Shown piece after piece: positions 1-6,010 of a stretch of DNA of 15,462 nt; the stretch's first letter is position 1; every line of letters starts with the position of its first letter. The notes beneath the pieces are model-generated. The model saw only the letters and a list, made by a program, of their open reading frames with translations. It did not search any database and had not been told where the DNA came from. Source of the stretch: an uncultured Clostridia bacterium (GTDB lineage Bacteria > Bacillota > Clostridia > Christensenellales > Aristaeellaceae). The DNA lies in NCBI GenBank assembly GCA_934621485.1, contig CAKTUS010000060.1, forward strand, positions 1 to 15,462, given 5' to 3'. A program made the position numbers and the translations under genes.

Positions 1-20
1 CGCTTTGCCTGCTCGCCTGC

Positions 21-57
21 GGCAAAGCACGTAAGGAAAGCCTTGCCGCGCAAGGCT
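21..57 (+). repeat. Dispersed hairpin repeat, copy 1
   Basis: This is a 26-nt sequence starting ggcaaagcac and ending agccttgc (21-46). The end forms a perfect 8-bp stem: AGCCTTGC at 39-46, loop CGC, GCAAGGCT at 50-57. It differs at three of 26 positions from the copy at 542-567 and at three of 26 from the copy at 8980-9005. The stem is kept in all three copies, although the second has a shifted, shorter version. Confidence 0.7.
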
Positions 58-80
58 CAGGTTGTTGAAAAAGCGGAAGT

Positions 81-110
81 GCAGGAGGCAATGCCTCCTG
101 CCGGGGTTTT
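81..110 (+). terminator. Possible intrinsic terminator
   Basis: A perfect 9-bp hairpin (GCAGGAGGC at 81-89, loop aat, GCCTCCTGC at 93-101) is followed by cgggg and then four T residues at 107-110. It could end transcription of a gene to the left of the window. The U-tract is short and offset by five bases, so it may instead be one more hairpin of the repeat region. Confidence 0.4.
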
Positions 111-533
111 AGGCGCGGAGCTCCTAAGCCTTATGCCGCAGCATTTTCCCCGCGAATCAACGCAGCCGTGTGCACGGACGCGCTCTCTCGTAGAGGTTTT
201 TTTGACAGGCTGAAGCTCATCAGGCGGCAAGCTTTTCTGCCGAAGGACCGGAGGAAGGTTTTCGGCAAAGCCGTTCGATACGAATCTTGTCAGAGGGGCT
301 GCGGCCCTCTGGCAACTCTACATAGTTTTTTGACAGGATGGAAGCTCGCCTGACAGTGAGCTTTTCTGCCGAAAGACATGCTGCGCAAGGCCGCCGAACC
401 TGACGTACAGGCAGCCGGGCTCGCAATGAAAATCGGAGGGCTTCGGCCCTTCGATATCACCCGGGTTTTTTCGACAAGCTGGAATCTCGCCCAGAGGCGA
501 ACTTTTTTGCGGAGAAGCGCGTTTGACTGCGGA

Positions 534-578
534 TGCCGGACTGCAAAGCACGTAGAGAAAGCCTTGCGTGAAAGGCTT
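534..578 (+). repeat. Dispersed hairpin repeat, copy 2
   Basis: Bases 542-567 match copy 1 (21-46) at 23 of 26 positions. The flank tgccggac at 534-541 also resembles the flank of copy 3 (cgccggac, 8972-8979). It folds as AAGCCTT at 559-565, a six-base loop, and AAGGCTT at 572-578. Confidence 0.65.
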
Positions 579-689
579 CGCCTGCCGGTAAAAAATCGAA
601 CGCCTGGCAAGCTGCTTGGCGGACGGAAGGAACGCGGCGCATACAGACATCAATGATTGTAAATGGCCTATTCTATCCCAAAAGCGCCA

Positions 690-718
690 TTGCGAAGATC
701 AAAAGCCCGTGCTATAAT
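690..718 (+). promoter_or_regulatory. Promoter of the gntR-pfp unit
   Basis: The -35 box TTGCGA (690-695) matches four of six consensus bases. A 17-bp spacer separates it from a perfect -10 box, TATAAT (713-718). Transcription would start near 725, about 38 nt before the regulator's start codon. Confidence 0.75.
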
Positions 719-723
719 GCGCT

Positions 724-742
724 TAACATGCTAACATGTTAG
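724..742. promoter_or_regulatory. Palindromic operator candidate overlapping the start point
   Basis: CTAACATGTTAG at 731-742 is a perfect 12-bp palindrome. It is preceded by a direct copy of TAACATG at 724-730, so the site reads as one and a half copies. It covers the expected transcription start just upstream of a GntR-family gene, which fits autoregulation. No similar site is visible at the eut promoter. That the GntR protein binds here is inference. Confidence 0.6.
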
Positions 743-762
743 ATTGAAATGCGAGGGACGGC

Positions 763-1431
763 ATGGGCAGGGCAGATAGTATTCAGGAACATATTTTTCA
801 ACAGCTGCGGGATCAGATCATTCACCTGGAGCGGCTACCCGGAAGCGCCATGAGCGTATACGAGGTATCCGACCAGATGGGGGTTAGCCGTACGCCGGTG
901 CGGGAAGCCTTCATCCGGCTGGAGGCGGAATCGCTGGTGCATATTCTGCCGCAGCGAAAAACCCAGGTATCCAAAATTGATTTTGGCCGTGTGCGGCAGG
1001 AGCATTTTTTGCGCACCGCCCTGGAGACCGCCGCCCTGAAAACCTTTTTGGAAAAGGCGGGCACTGCTCAATTCGGCCGCATGCGCCAAATGATTGAATT
1101 GCAGAAGCAAGCGGCGGAAAGCAATGACGCCAAGCGGCTGCTGGACTATGACGACCGCTTTCACCAGGTGATTTTTGAAGTGGCAAACCAGCCGCTCAGC
1201 TGGAATGTGATTCATGACCTGAACGGCCATGACCGGCGGGTACGCATGATGATGGTTCGCGACTACGGCGAGGCGCAGCACAGCATCGGCGAGCATGAAA
1301 GCCTGCTGCGCGCCTTTGAAACAGGCGACGCCGCCGGGGCGGCCAGGCGGCTGAACGTGCATCTGGAAAGCCTGATTATCCAGGAAAACACCCTTCGCGA
1401 AAAATACGCGGATTTTTTTGAAGAAGCATAG
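763..1431 (+). CDS. GntR-family (FadR/FCD type) transcriptional regulator
   Basis: A 222-residue DNA-binding regulator with the usual FadR-group layout. The N-terminal winged helix spans about residues 5-75 and has the recognition-helix signature GVSRTPVREAFIRLE at 40-54. An all-helical FCD ligand domain follows, at about 80-215. The FCD metal-binding set is visible as D130, H134 (DDRFHQ), H178 (GEHESLLRAFETGD) and H200. The start is ATG with GAGGG at 753-757 five bases upstream. The gene is first in a unit with the phosphofructokinase 15 bases downstream, and a 12-bp palindrome overlaps its own start point. It most likely controls its own unit in response to a small carboxylic or sugar acid, as is common for FCD regulators. 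The actual ligand cannot be read from sequence. Confidence 0.9.
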   Translation: MGRADSIQEHIFQQLRDQIIHLERLPGSAMSVYEVSDQMGVSRTPVREAFIRLEAESLVHILPQRKTQVSKIDFGRVRQEHFLRTALETAALKTFLEKAGTAQFGRMRQMIELQKQAAESNDAKRLLDYDDRFHQVIFEVANQPLSWNVIHDLNGHDRRVRMMMVRDYGEAQHSIGEHESLLRAFETGDAAGAARRLNVHLESLIIQENTLREKYADFFEEA

Positions 1432-1446
1432 GGGAGGCTGGAAAAC

Positions 1447-2667
1447 ATGGAAAAGAACATCATTGTGGGGCAAAGCGGCGGCCCGACGGCCGTTATCAAC
1501 GCCACGCTGGCGGGTGTGTTTCAAAACGCTCAACGCCGGGGCGTGAAGCACATTTATGGTATGGAAAACGGGATTCGCGGCCTGCTGGAGGGGCGTGTGG
1601 TGGATTTGAGCGAAAAGCTGCCGGATTACATCAGCTTTGAACTGCTCAAGCGCACGCCGGGGGCTTATTTAGGCTCCTGCCGCTATCGCCTGCCACAGGC
1701 GGATCAGGAGGAAGCGCCGTATCAGCAGGTTTTTGCACTGCTGGAAAAACTGAATATCGGCGCCTTTTTCTACATCGGCGGCAATGACAGCATGGATACC
1801 ATCAGCAAGCTCAGCGCCTATGGCCAGGCCATCGGCAGTGAGATTCGCTTCATCGGCGTGCCCAAAACCATCGACAACGACCTGGTGATGACCGATCACA
1901 CTCCGGGCTACGGCTCCGCCGCCAAGTATATTGCCGTGGTGATGAAGGAACTGATTCTGGACGCTACGGTTTATGGCACGCCTTATGTAACCATCGTGGA
2001 AATCATGGGCCGCAACGCCGGCTGGCTGACAGCCGCCGCCGCTTTGGCCAGGGGCGAGGATTGCGACGGCGTGAACATGATTTGTCTGCCGGAAATTCCC
2101 TTCCATGTAGACCGCTTTATTGACAAAGTGGCCGATATGCAAAAGAAAAAAGCCTCTATCGTTATCGCAGTCAGTGAAGGCGTGAAGCTGGAGGACGGCC
2201 GGTATGTGTGCGAATTGTCGGATGACGCGCGTTTTGCCGACGCCTTTGGTCACACCAATCTAACCGGCACGGCCCGTTATTTGTCCAATCAGGTGGCCCA
2301 AAAACTGAAGACCAAAACCCGTTGCATTGAGTTGAGCACCTTACAGCGCTGCGCCAGCCACCTAACCAGCCGCACCGATATTTCCGAAGCCTATCAGGTG
2401 GGCGGCGCAGCCGTTAAAGCGGCTCAAGAGGGGCGCAGCGGACAGATGGTCAGCATCCGCCGCATTTCGGACGATCCCTACCAGATGACCACAGAGCTGG
2501 TGCCGGTGCATGCGGTGGCCAATCTGGAAAAAAAGGTGCCGCTGAACTGGATCAACGACACCTATACCGATATGCAGCATCCCTTTTTGCAGTATGCCCG
2601 CCCGCTCATTCAGGCAGAACTGCCGCCCTTTTACATTGACGGCTTGACGGAACACATCCACCTGTAA
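1447..2667 (+). CDS. pfp: PPi-dependent 6-phosphofructokinase
   Basis: A 406-residue phosphofructokinase that interconverts fructose 6-phosphate and fructose 1,6-bisphosphate in the cytosol. Nucleotide-site signatures point to pyrophosphate as the phosphoryl donor. GGNDS at 111-115 carries Asp114 where ATP enzymes have Gly (GGDGS). PKTIDND at 139-145 carries Lys140 where ATP enzymes have Gly (PGTIDND). In this family those two residues are the known determinants of PPi use. GQSGGPTAVINAT at 8-20 and MGRNAGW at 187-193 (substrate binding) are intact. GGGGAGG at 1431-1437 sits nine bases before the ATG and overlaps the stop of the upstream regulator, so the two genes are very likely co-transcribed. 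The reaction is reversible, so it could serve glycolysis or gluconeogenesis. The gene ends three bases from a convergent gene, with no terminator between. Confidence 0.92.
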   Translation: MEKNIIVGQSGGPTAVINATLAGVFQNAQRRGVKHIYGMENGIRGLLEGRVVDLSEKLPDYISFELLKRTPGAYLGSCRYRLPQADQEEAPYQQVFALLEKLNIGAFFYIGGNDSMDTISKLSAYGQAIGSEIRFIGVPKTIDNDLVMTDHTPGYGSAAKYIAVVMKELILDATVYGTPYVTIVEIMGRNAGWLTAAAALARGEDCDGVNMICLPEIPFHVDRFIDKVADMQKKKASIVIAVSEGVKLEDGRYVCELSDDARFADAFGHTNLTGTARYLSNQVAQKLKTKTRCIELSTLQRCASHLTSRTDISEAYQVGGAAVKAAQEGRSGQMVSIRRISDDPYQMTTELVPVHAVANLEKKVPLNWINDTYTDMQHPFLQYARPLIQAELPPFYIDGLTEHIHL

Positions 2668-2670
2668 GAA

Positions 2671-3405
2671 TCAGGCTTTTGCGTTCAGGCATTTCAGGGC
2701 GCGGTCCGGGTAATTGGTAATGATACGGTCCGCGCCCGCCTGAATGGTGGCGCGAAGCTCTTCTTCACTGTTCACGGTCCAGGGGTTCACCTGCACATCC
2801 GCCTTGTGTGCAAGGCGACATTCGTCCTTGGTGAACAACACCTCGGAAAAGTGAGGATGAATGGCGTCCATCCCAAGCATCACCGCATAAGCCCATGGGG
2901 TAACCAGGGTGGCCTCGTACAGCAGACCGCAGTACAGGCTTTCATCCATCTGCTTGATTCGCTTCAGGCTGAAATGATTGAAGGAAGAAAACAGAATGTG
3001 GTTCAACATGTCTTCCTTTGCGGCCAATTCAATGGTTTTCTTTTCAAGTCCCGGATAATCGATATAGCTGTTTTTCAGCTCCACATTGATATACAGTCCG
3101 GAAGGCTTCAAAAGCTGCAAGACCTCCTCCAGCGTCGGGATGGTAGCCGTCCTGTATTCGGGGAAGGTCTTGTTGAATTTCAGGGCTTTCAGTTCCTTCA
3201 GGGTCATTTGGCAAATGAGCCCCTCGCCGGTGGAGCAACGGTTGATGGTTTCATCATGAGCTACCACCAGCTGGCCATCCCGGGTCAGGTGTACGTCCAG
3301 TTCCACGCCGTGAGCGCCCTGCTTAACCGCCAGGTCAAACGCCTCCAGCGTGTTTTCCGGCGCGTAGCCGGATGCGCCCCGATGAGCAAAGATGAACTGT
3401 TCCAT
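2671..3405 (-). CDS. Glycerophosphodiester phosphodiesterase, last gene of the eut operon
   Basis: A 244-residue GDPD-family TIM-barrel enzyme that hydrolyses glycerophosphodiesters to glycerol-3-phosphate and an alcohol. The catalytic and metal residues are visible: H8-R9 (FAHRGASGYAPENT), E35 and D37 (GVELDVHLTRDG) and H50 (VVAHD). The frame stays open to 3480, but the ATG at 3405 is chosen because it puts the conserved HRG at residue 8 and has GGAG 11 bases upstream. There is no signal peptide, and the length matches cytosolic UgpQ-type enzymes rather than periplasmic GlpQ. It lies 37 bases after eutT on the same strand. If its substrate is glycerophosphoethanolamine, it would feed ethanolamine directly to EutBC; this is inference from position, since the family is broad in substrate. 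Confidence 0.9.
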   Translation of the reverse strand: MEQFIFAHRGASGYAPENTLEAFDLAVKQGAHGVELDVHLTRDGQLVVAHDETINRCSTGEGLICQMTLKELKALKFNKTFPEYRTATIPTLEEVLQLLKPSGLYINVELKNSYIDYPGLEKKTIELAAKEDMLNHILFSSFNHFSLKRIKQMDESLYCGLLYEATLVTPWAYAVMLGMDAIHPHFSEVLFTKDECRLAHKADVQVNPWTVNSEEELRATIQAGADRIITNYPDRALKCLNAKA

Positions 3406-3442
3406 GAGGGACACCACTCCTTTTTTGCGATGATCTGTTGCT

Positions 3443-4108
3443 TCAGGCCCGGCCTCGCGCCGCCTGAAGCTGCAATACATAGAAGTAGCTGGAAAGCCGG
3501 TTCAGCGCCAAAATGCTGTCCGGATGGTCCAAATGATCGCCCTGACGATAGGCGCTTACCGCCACCAGCTCCACCTCGCGGCTCAACGCGCGCAGACGGT
3601 TGAACTGAGCCGCCAGCAAGCCCTGCTCCGGCGCGGGCAGAATGTGGCCCTGGAAGCCAAACTCTTCCGGGTGGTGGGAGCAGCGGTGCACCTTTTCCGC
3701 ATCCATGCCATCCAGAGTCCAGGGCGGCAGCGCGGTTTCCTTCACATCCACCGCCAGAATCTGGCGCACCAACATCAGAGCGTCCCGAAGCTTGCCGCGC
3801 CAGGGTTCGTCGTACTGGGTCATCATCAGCAGAATTTCGCTTTCCAACGTGTCCAGCTTTCCCCGAAGAACAATCCGAGGATGCTGCTTGCTGACCAGTT
3901 CCCGGCCGTTCAAATGGGTCATATGCTCCGGTTTGGGCGCTTTCGCCGTGGATGATGGCTGCGCCGCGCCGTTTTCCCGCAAAAGCCCGGATTCGGATAA
4001 ATAATCCCGTGCCAAAGGGGTCAGCCGGCAATCCACCGGCAACTGATATTGAGACGGAGTGCCGCCGGCAAACTGCTCCCGCAACTCATGCTCGGTTAAA
4101 TACCGCAT
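3443..4108 (-). CDS. eutT: EutT-type corrinoid adenosyltransferase
   Basis: A 221-residue protein that would transfer the adenosyl group of ATP to cob(I)alamin, making the adenosylcobalamin used by EutBC. It resembles EutT along its length: an N-terminal MRYLTEHELR start, the DCRLTPLAR segment near 26-34, the MTHLNGRELVSKQHPR segment near 63-78, and the conserved ALNRLSSYFYVL near 201-212. Enterobacterial EutT has a metal-binding HX11CCX2C motif before the MTHL-like segment. Here that region (about 45-62) has no cysteine, and the only cysteines in the protein are C27 and C143. It therefore belongs to the EutT group without the cysteine motif, as reported for some Firmicutes. The start is ATG with AAGGAG upstream. 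A short hairpin containing that site lies in the gap to eutM. Confidence 0.87.
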   Translation of the reverse strand: MRYLTEHELREQFAGGTPSQYQLPVDCRLTPLARDYLSESGLLRENGAAQPSSTAKAPKPEHMTHLNGRELVSKQHPRIVLRGKLDTLESEILLMMTQYDEPWRGKLRDALMLVRQILAVDVKETALPPWTLDGMDAEKVHRCSHHPEEFGFQGHILPAPEQGLLAAQFNRLRALSREVELVAVSAYRQGDHLDHPDSILALNRLSSYFYVLQLQAARGRA

Positions 4109-4115
4109 GGAAAAA

Positions 4116-4130
4116 GACTCCTTTCAGGAG
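4116..4130 (-). promoter_or_regulatory. Hairpin plus U-tract over the eutT ribosome binding site
   Basis: Read on the minus strand, CTCCT, loop GAA, AGGAG (4130 to 4118) is followed by TCTTTTT (4117 to 4111). The 3' arm is the eutT ribosome binding site. The structure could lower eutT translation or act as a weak partial terminator after the shell genes. The stem is only five base pairs, so the effect, if any, is modest. Confidence 0.4.
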
Positions 4131-4140
4131 AGAAAAAGGC

Positions 4141-4425
4141 TTAGTCCAGATGGGGGAGAATGGCTTCAACATCCTCGTGGGGACGGGGAATAACATGCAC
4201 GCTTACCAATTCGCCCACCCGCTGAGCCGCCGCAGCGCCCGCGTCAGTAGCGGCCTTTACAGCGCCCACGTCGCCGCGAACCATCACGGTGACCAGTCCG
4301 CCGCCTACGTGTACTTTTCCAATCAGGTGTACCTCAGCCGCCTTCACCATGGCGTCGGCGGCCTCAATGGAGCCCACCAAGCCTTTGGTTTCCACCATAC
4401 CCAGCGCAATACGTTCGCGATCCAT
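4141..4425 (-). CDS. eutM: Ethanolamine microcompartment shell hexamer protein, EutM type
   Basis: A 94-residue single-BMC-domain protein that forms hexameric tiles of the microcompartment facet. Nearly the whole length reads as EutM/PduA family: ALGMVETKGLVGSIEAADAM near 7-26, then the GGGLVTVMVRGDVGAVKAATDAG core near 41-63 with the pore loop, then a QRVGELVSVHVIPRPH tail near 68-83. It lacks the C-terminal extension seen in EutK-type proteins. The start is ATG with AAAGGAG ten bases upstream. It follows eutL by 38 bases, and that gap holds a small hairpin (GCTGA, TTTT, TCAGC) overlapping the eutL stop. It is the only single-domain shell gene in the window. Confidence 0.93.
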   Translation of the reverse strand: MDRERIALGMVETKGLVGSIEAADAMVKAAEVHLIGKVHVGGGLVTVMVRGDVGAVKAATDAGAAAAQRVGELVSVHVIPRPHEDVEAILPHLD

Positions 4426-4463
4426 GACAAAAAAACTCCTTTCGATTGTTCAACGCTGAAAAA

Positions 4464-5123
4464 TCAGCCTAATCGTTCCACCGGGGTTCGGGCCACTTCC
4501 ATCACAGCCTTGGCAAAAGCGTCGCAAGCCGCCTGACAGCTCGACTGGCTGCCGGTCAGCAGCGCGCCGCCGAAATTGGTGGGGGAGGGAGGACCGTAAA
4601 ACGCCGCTACGGTAACCTGAGCGGCCTTGAGGGCCTTATCCAGGGCATAAATGCTTTCCAGCGGCGGCGCAATGAGATAAGCCAGGGGCGAGCCCACGGG
4701 AATTCCGTTGGCTTTGGATAAATAGGTGCCGGTGCGGGAAATGCAGTGAGCGTAATAGACAACGGAATCGTCATCGCTGGCGGAAAAGAAGCAGGCGTCC
4801 TGCTCAATTGTCCGCTTGGCGGCAGCAAGCCCGCTTTCCACTGCCGCAGGGGTTTCACCGGCTAAAATACCCAAAAACTCGCCTGCCAGCGCCGTGTTTG
4901 CATTGGCTGCGCCCGCATACATGGACTGGGCGTAGCAGACGGACACAGCGGCTTTTTTGGTAGCTTCGTCCAAGGCGGTATAGCCTACATCGTCGCTGTC
5001 GCAGGTTATCAGGCCCAAAGACTGCGCGGAATCGTCCAGCTTCAGCTGCCGGCGCAGCCCGGCGTCCACCCGCGGAATCAGCCGCAGGGCCAGCACCCTG
5101 GCCGGCATACGATCTCCCAGCAT
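4464..5123 (-). CDS. eutL: Ethanolamine microcompartment shell trimer protein, EutL
   Basis: A 219-residue tandem-BMC shell protein, the same length as enterobacterial EutL. It assembles as pseudo-hexameric trimers with a gated central pore. Recognisable segments are the SLGLITCDSDDVGYTALDEATKKA stretch near 35-58, YAGAANANTALAGEFLGILAG near 69-89, SRTGTYLS near 128-135, YLIAPPLESIYALDKALKAA near 148-167, and LTGSQSSCQAACDAF near 189-203. The start is ATG with AGGAGC seven bases upstream. It sits 20 bases after eutC, in the order eutA-B-C-L-M usual for Firmicutes. Together with EutM it supplies facet proteins only. No pentameric vertex gene (EutN) is present here, so a closed shell would need genes from elsewhere. 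Confidence 0.95.
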   Translation of the reverse strand: MLGDRMPARVLALRLIPRVDAGLRRQLKLDDSAQSLGLITCDSDDVGYTALDEATKKAAVSVCYAQSMYAGAANANTALAGEFLGILAGETPAAVESGLAAAKRTIEQDACFFSASDDDSVVYYAHCISRTGTYLSKANGIPVGSPLAYLIAPPLESIYALDKALKAAQVTVAAFYGPPSPTNFGGALLTGSQSSCQAACDAFAKAVMEVARTPVERLG

Positions 5124-5143
5124 GATGCGTGCTCCTTTCCCCG

Positions 5144-5998
5144 TTAGATAGGCAGTTCAATGCCGCTGACCTTCTTTTCCAGCATCAGGTGAATCAGGTC
5201 CACAATGTGGGCGGCCGCCTCCACCGGCGGTGTGCCGCCCCGGTGAATGTTGGCTAGCACCGTGCGGCGGCTTTCGGCCATGCCAACAGTGGGCTTATAA
5301 GCAATATAAGCGCTCATGCTGTCGGCGGTTACCAGTCCGGGCCGTTCGCCCAGCAGCACGCAAACGACTTCGGCATTCAGCCCGTCGCCGATCTGGTCCT
5401 CCGTAGCCACGCGGCCAAAACGCACGAAGAAAGGTTCGTTGGTTTTGACGCCCAGCCCTTCCAGCCCTTTGCGAATCACCGGCAGCATGTCGGGCGTATT
5501 GGCTTCCACAGCGCTGGAGGACAGCCCGTCGGCCACATAGAGCACCACCCGCGCATCGGCGGGAATGGTGGAACGAATGGTCTTGAGCACCTCCGGGTCA
5601 AACACGCGGCCCAAATCCGGCCGGGTCAAAAACTCCTCCCGGTTCTGGCAGCGGGTTTGATATACGGGCAAATGCTGCTGATCCAGCCACTCCTTGGGCA
5701 CATCGGAAAACACGGCGGCCTGGGCGGAGGCATGGTCTGCCTGAAAGCGCAGCATGGTTTCCGTGCGGTAGCGCGCGCCGGCGCGGCCTACGCCAATGCG
5801 GGCAGGGGTGCGCTCCTTCATGACCATAAACGCCTGCTGGTCATGGGGATGTTTCACCAGATACTGGCGGCGCAAATCCGTCTTGGCAATATCCGGCAGC
5901 GCTTCTGCCGGGGCTTCCGGCGCTTGGGAAGCGGCGGATCCGTCGTCCATGTTGCGAAGCATTTGCTCCACCATGGCACGCAACTCTTGTTCGGTCAT
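5144..5998 (-). CDS. eutC: Ethanolamine ammonia-lyase small subunit
   Basis: A 284-residue light chain of the AdoCbl-dependent lyase that cleaves ethanolamine to acetaldehyde and ammonia. The conserved blocks are present in order: RIGVGRAGARYRTETMLRFQADHA near 67-90, EFLTRPDLGRVF near 122-133, VADGLSSSAVEANTPDMLP near 154-172, FFVRFGRVATEDQIGD near 190-205, LLGERPGL near 216-223, and IHRGGTPPVEAAA near 251-263. The first 18 residues (TEQELRAMVEQMLRNMDD) look like a short amphipathic helix followed by an Ala/Pro-rich linker. In enterobacterial EutC this N-terminal region is the known microcompartment targeting signal, so the same role is likely here. The start is ATG with GGAGTG upstream, 12 bases after eutB. 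Confidence 0.96.
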   Translation of the reverse strand: MTEQELRAMVEQMLRNMDDGSAASQAPEAPAEALPDIAKTDLRRQYLVKHPHDQQAFMVMKERTPARIGVGRAGARYRTETMLRFQADHASAQAAVFSDVPKEWLDQQHLPVYQTRCQNREEFLTRPDLGRVFDPEVLKTIRSTIPADARVVLYVADGLSSSAVEANTPDMLPVIRKGLEGLGVKTNEPFFVRFGRVATEDQIGDGLNAEVVCVLLGERPGLVTADSMSAYIAYKPTVGMAESRRTVLANIHRGGTPPVEAAAHIVDLIHLMLEKKVSGIELPI

Positions 5999-6010
5999 GA
6001 GCCTTCACTC

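Larger units (their letters stand above)
1..662. repeat. Non-coding, hairpin-rich spacer with imperfect repeats
   Basis: No convincing gene lies here: the open frames are short, lack ribosome binding sites and run through repeats. The stretch is built of imperfect units. A T-run followed by GAC recurs at 197-206, 326-334 and, as TTTTTTCGAC, 466-475. In the first two copies gcttttctgcc follows about 30 nt later (231, 360), and in the third the degenerate acttttttgcg. Spacing between copies is about 128 and 141 nt. A 26-nt element occurs at 21-46 and again at 542-567 with 23 of 26 identities. Hairpins include 81-101, 292-310 and 435-452, the last with a UUCG loop. Related pieces occur in the spacers near 8955-9230 and 14785-15110. 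The function is unknown; a dispersed intergenic repeat family is the simplest reading. Confidence 0.6.

Noticed and set aside
197..580. CRISPR-like array
   Set aside because: The units are imperfect, spaced 128-141 nt apart with hairpins between, and lack the uniform short repeats and equal spacers of a CRISPR. No cas genes are present.
378..656. 92-codon open frame in the first spacer
   Set aside because: It spans two repeat units and stem-loops, has no ribosome binding site and no family resemblance.
835..1551. Long open frame on the minus strand opposite gntR
   Set aside because: It lies antisense to a clearly recognised GntR gene, has no family motif or ribosome binding site, and is explained by GC-rich codon bias.
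3406..3480. N-terminal extension of the GDPD
   Set aside because: The extra 25 residues do not match the family, and the ATG at 3405 places the catalytic HRG at the usual position.
2806..3603. 265-codon open frame on the plus strand opposite the GDPD gene
   Set aside because: It overlaps two recognised minus-strand genes and has no start signal or motif.
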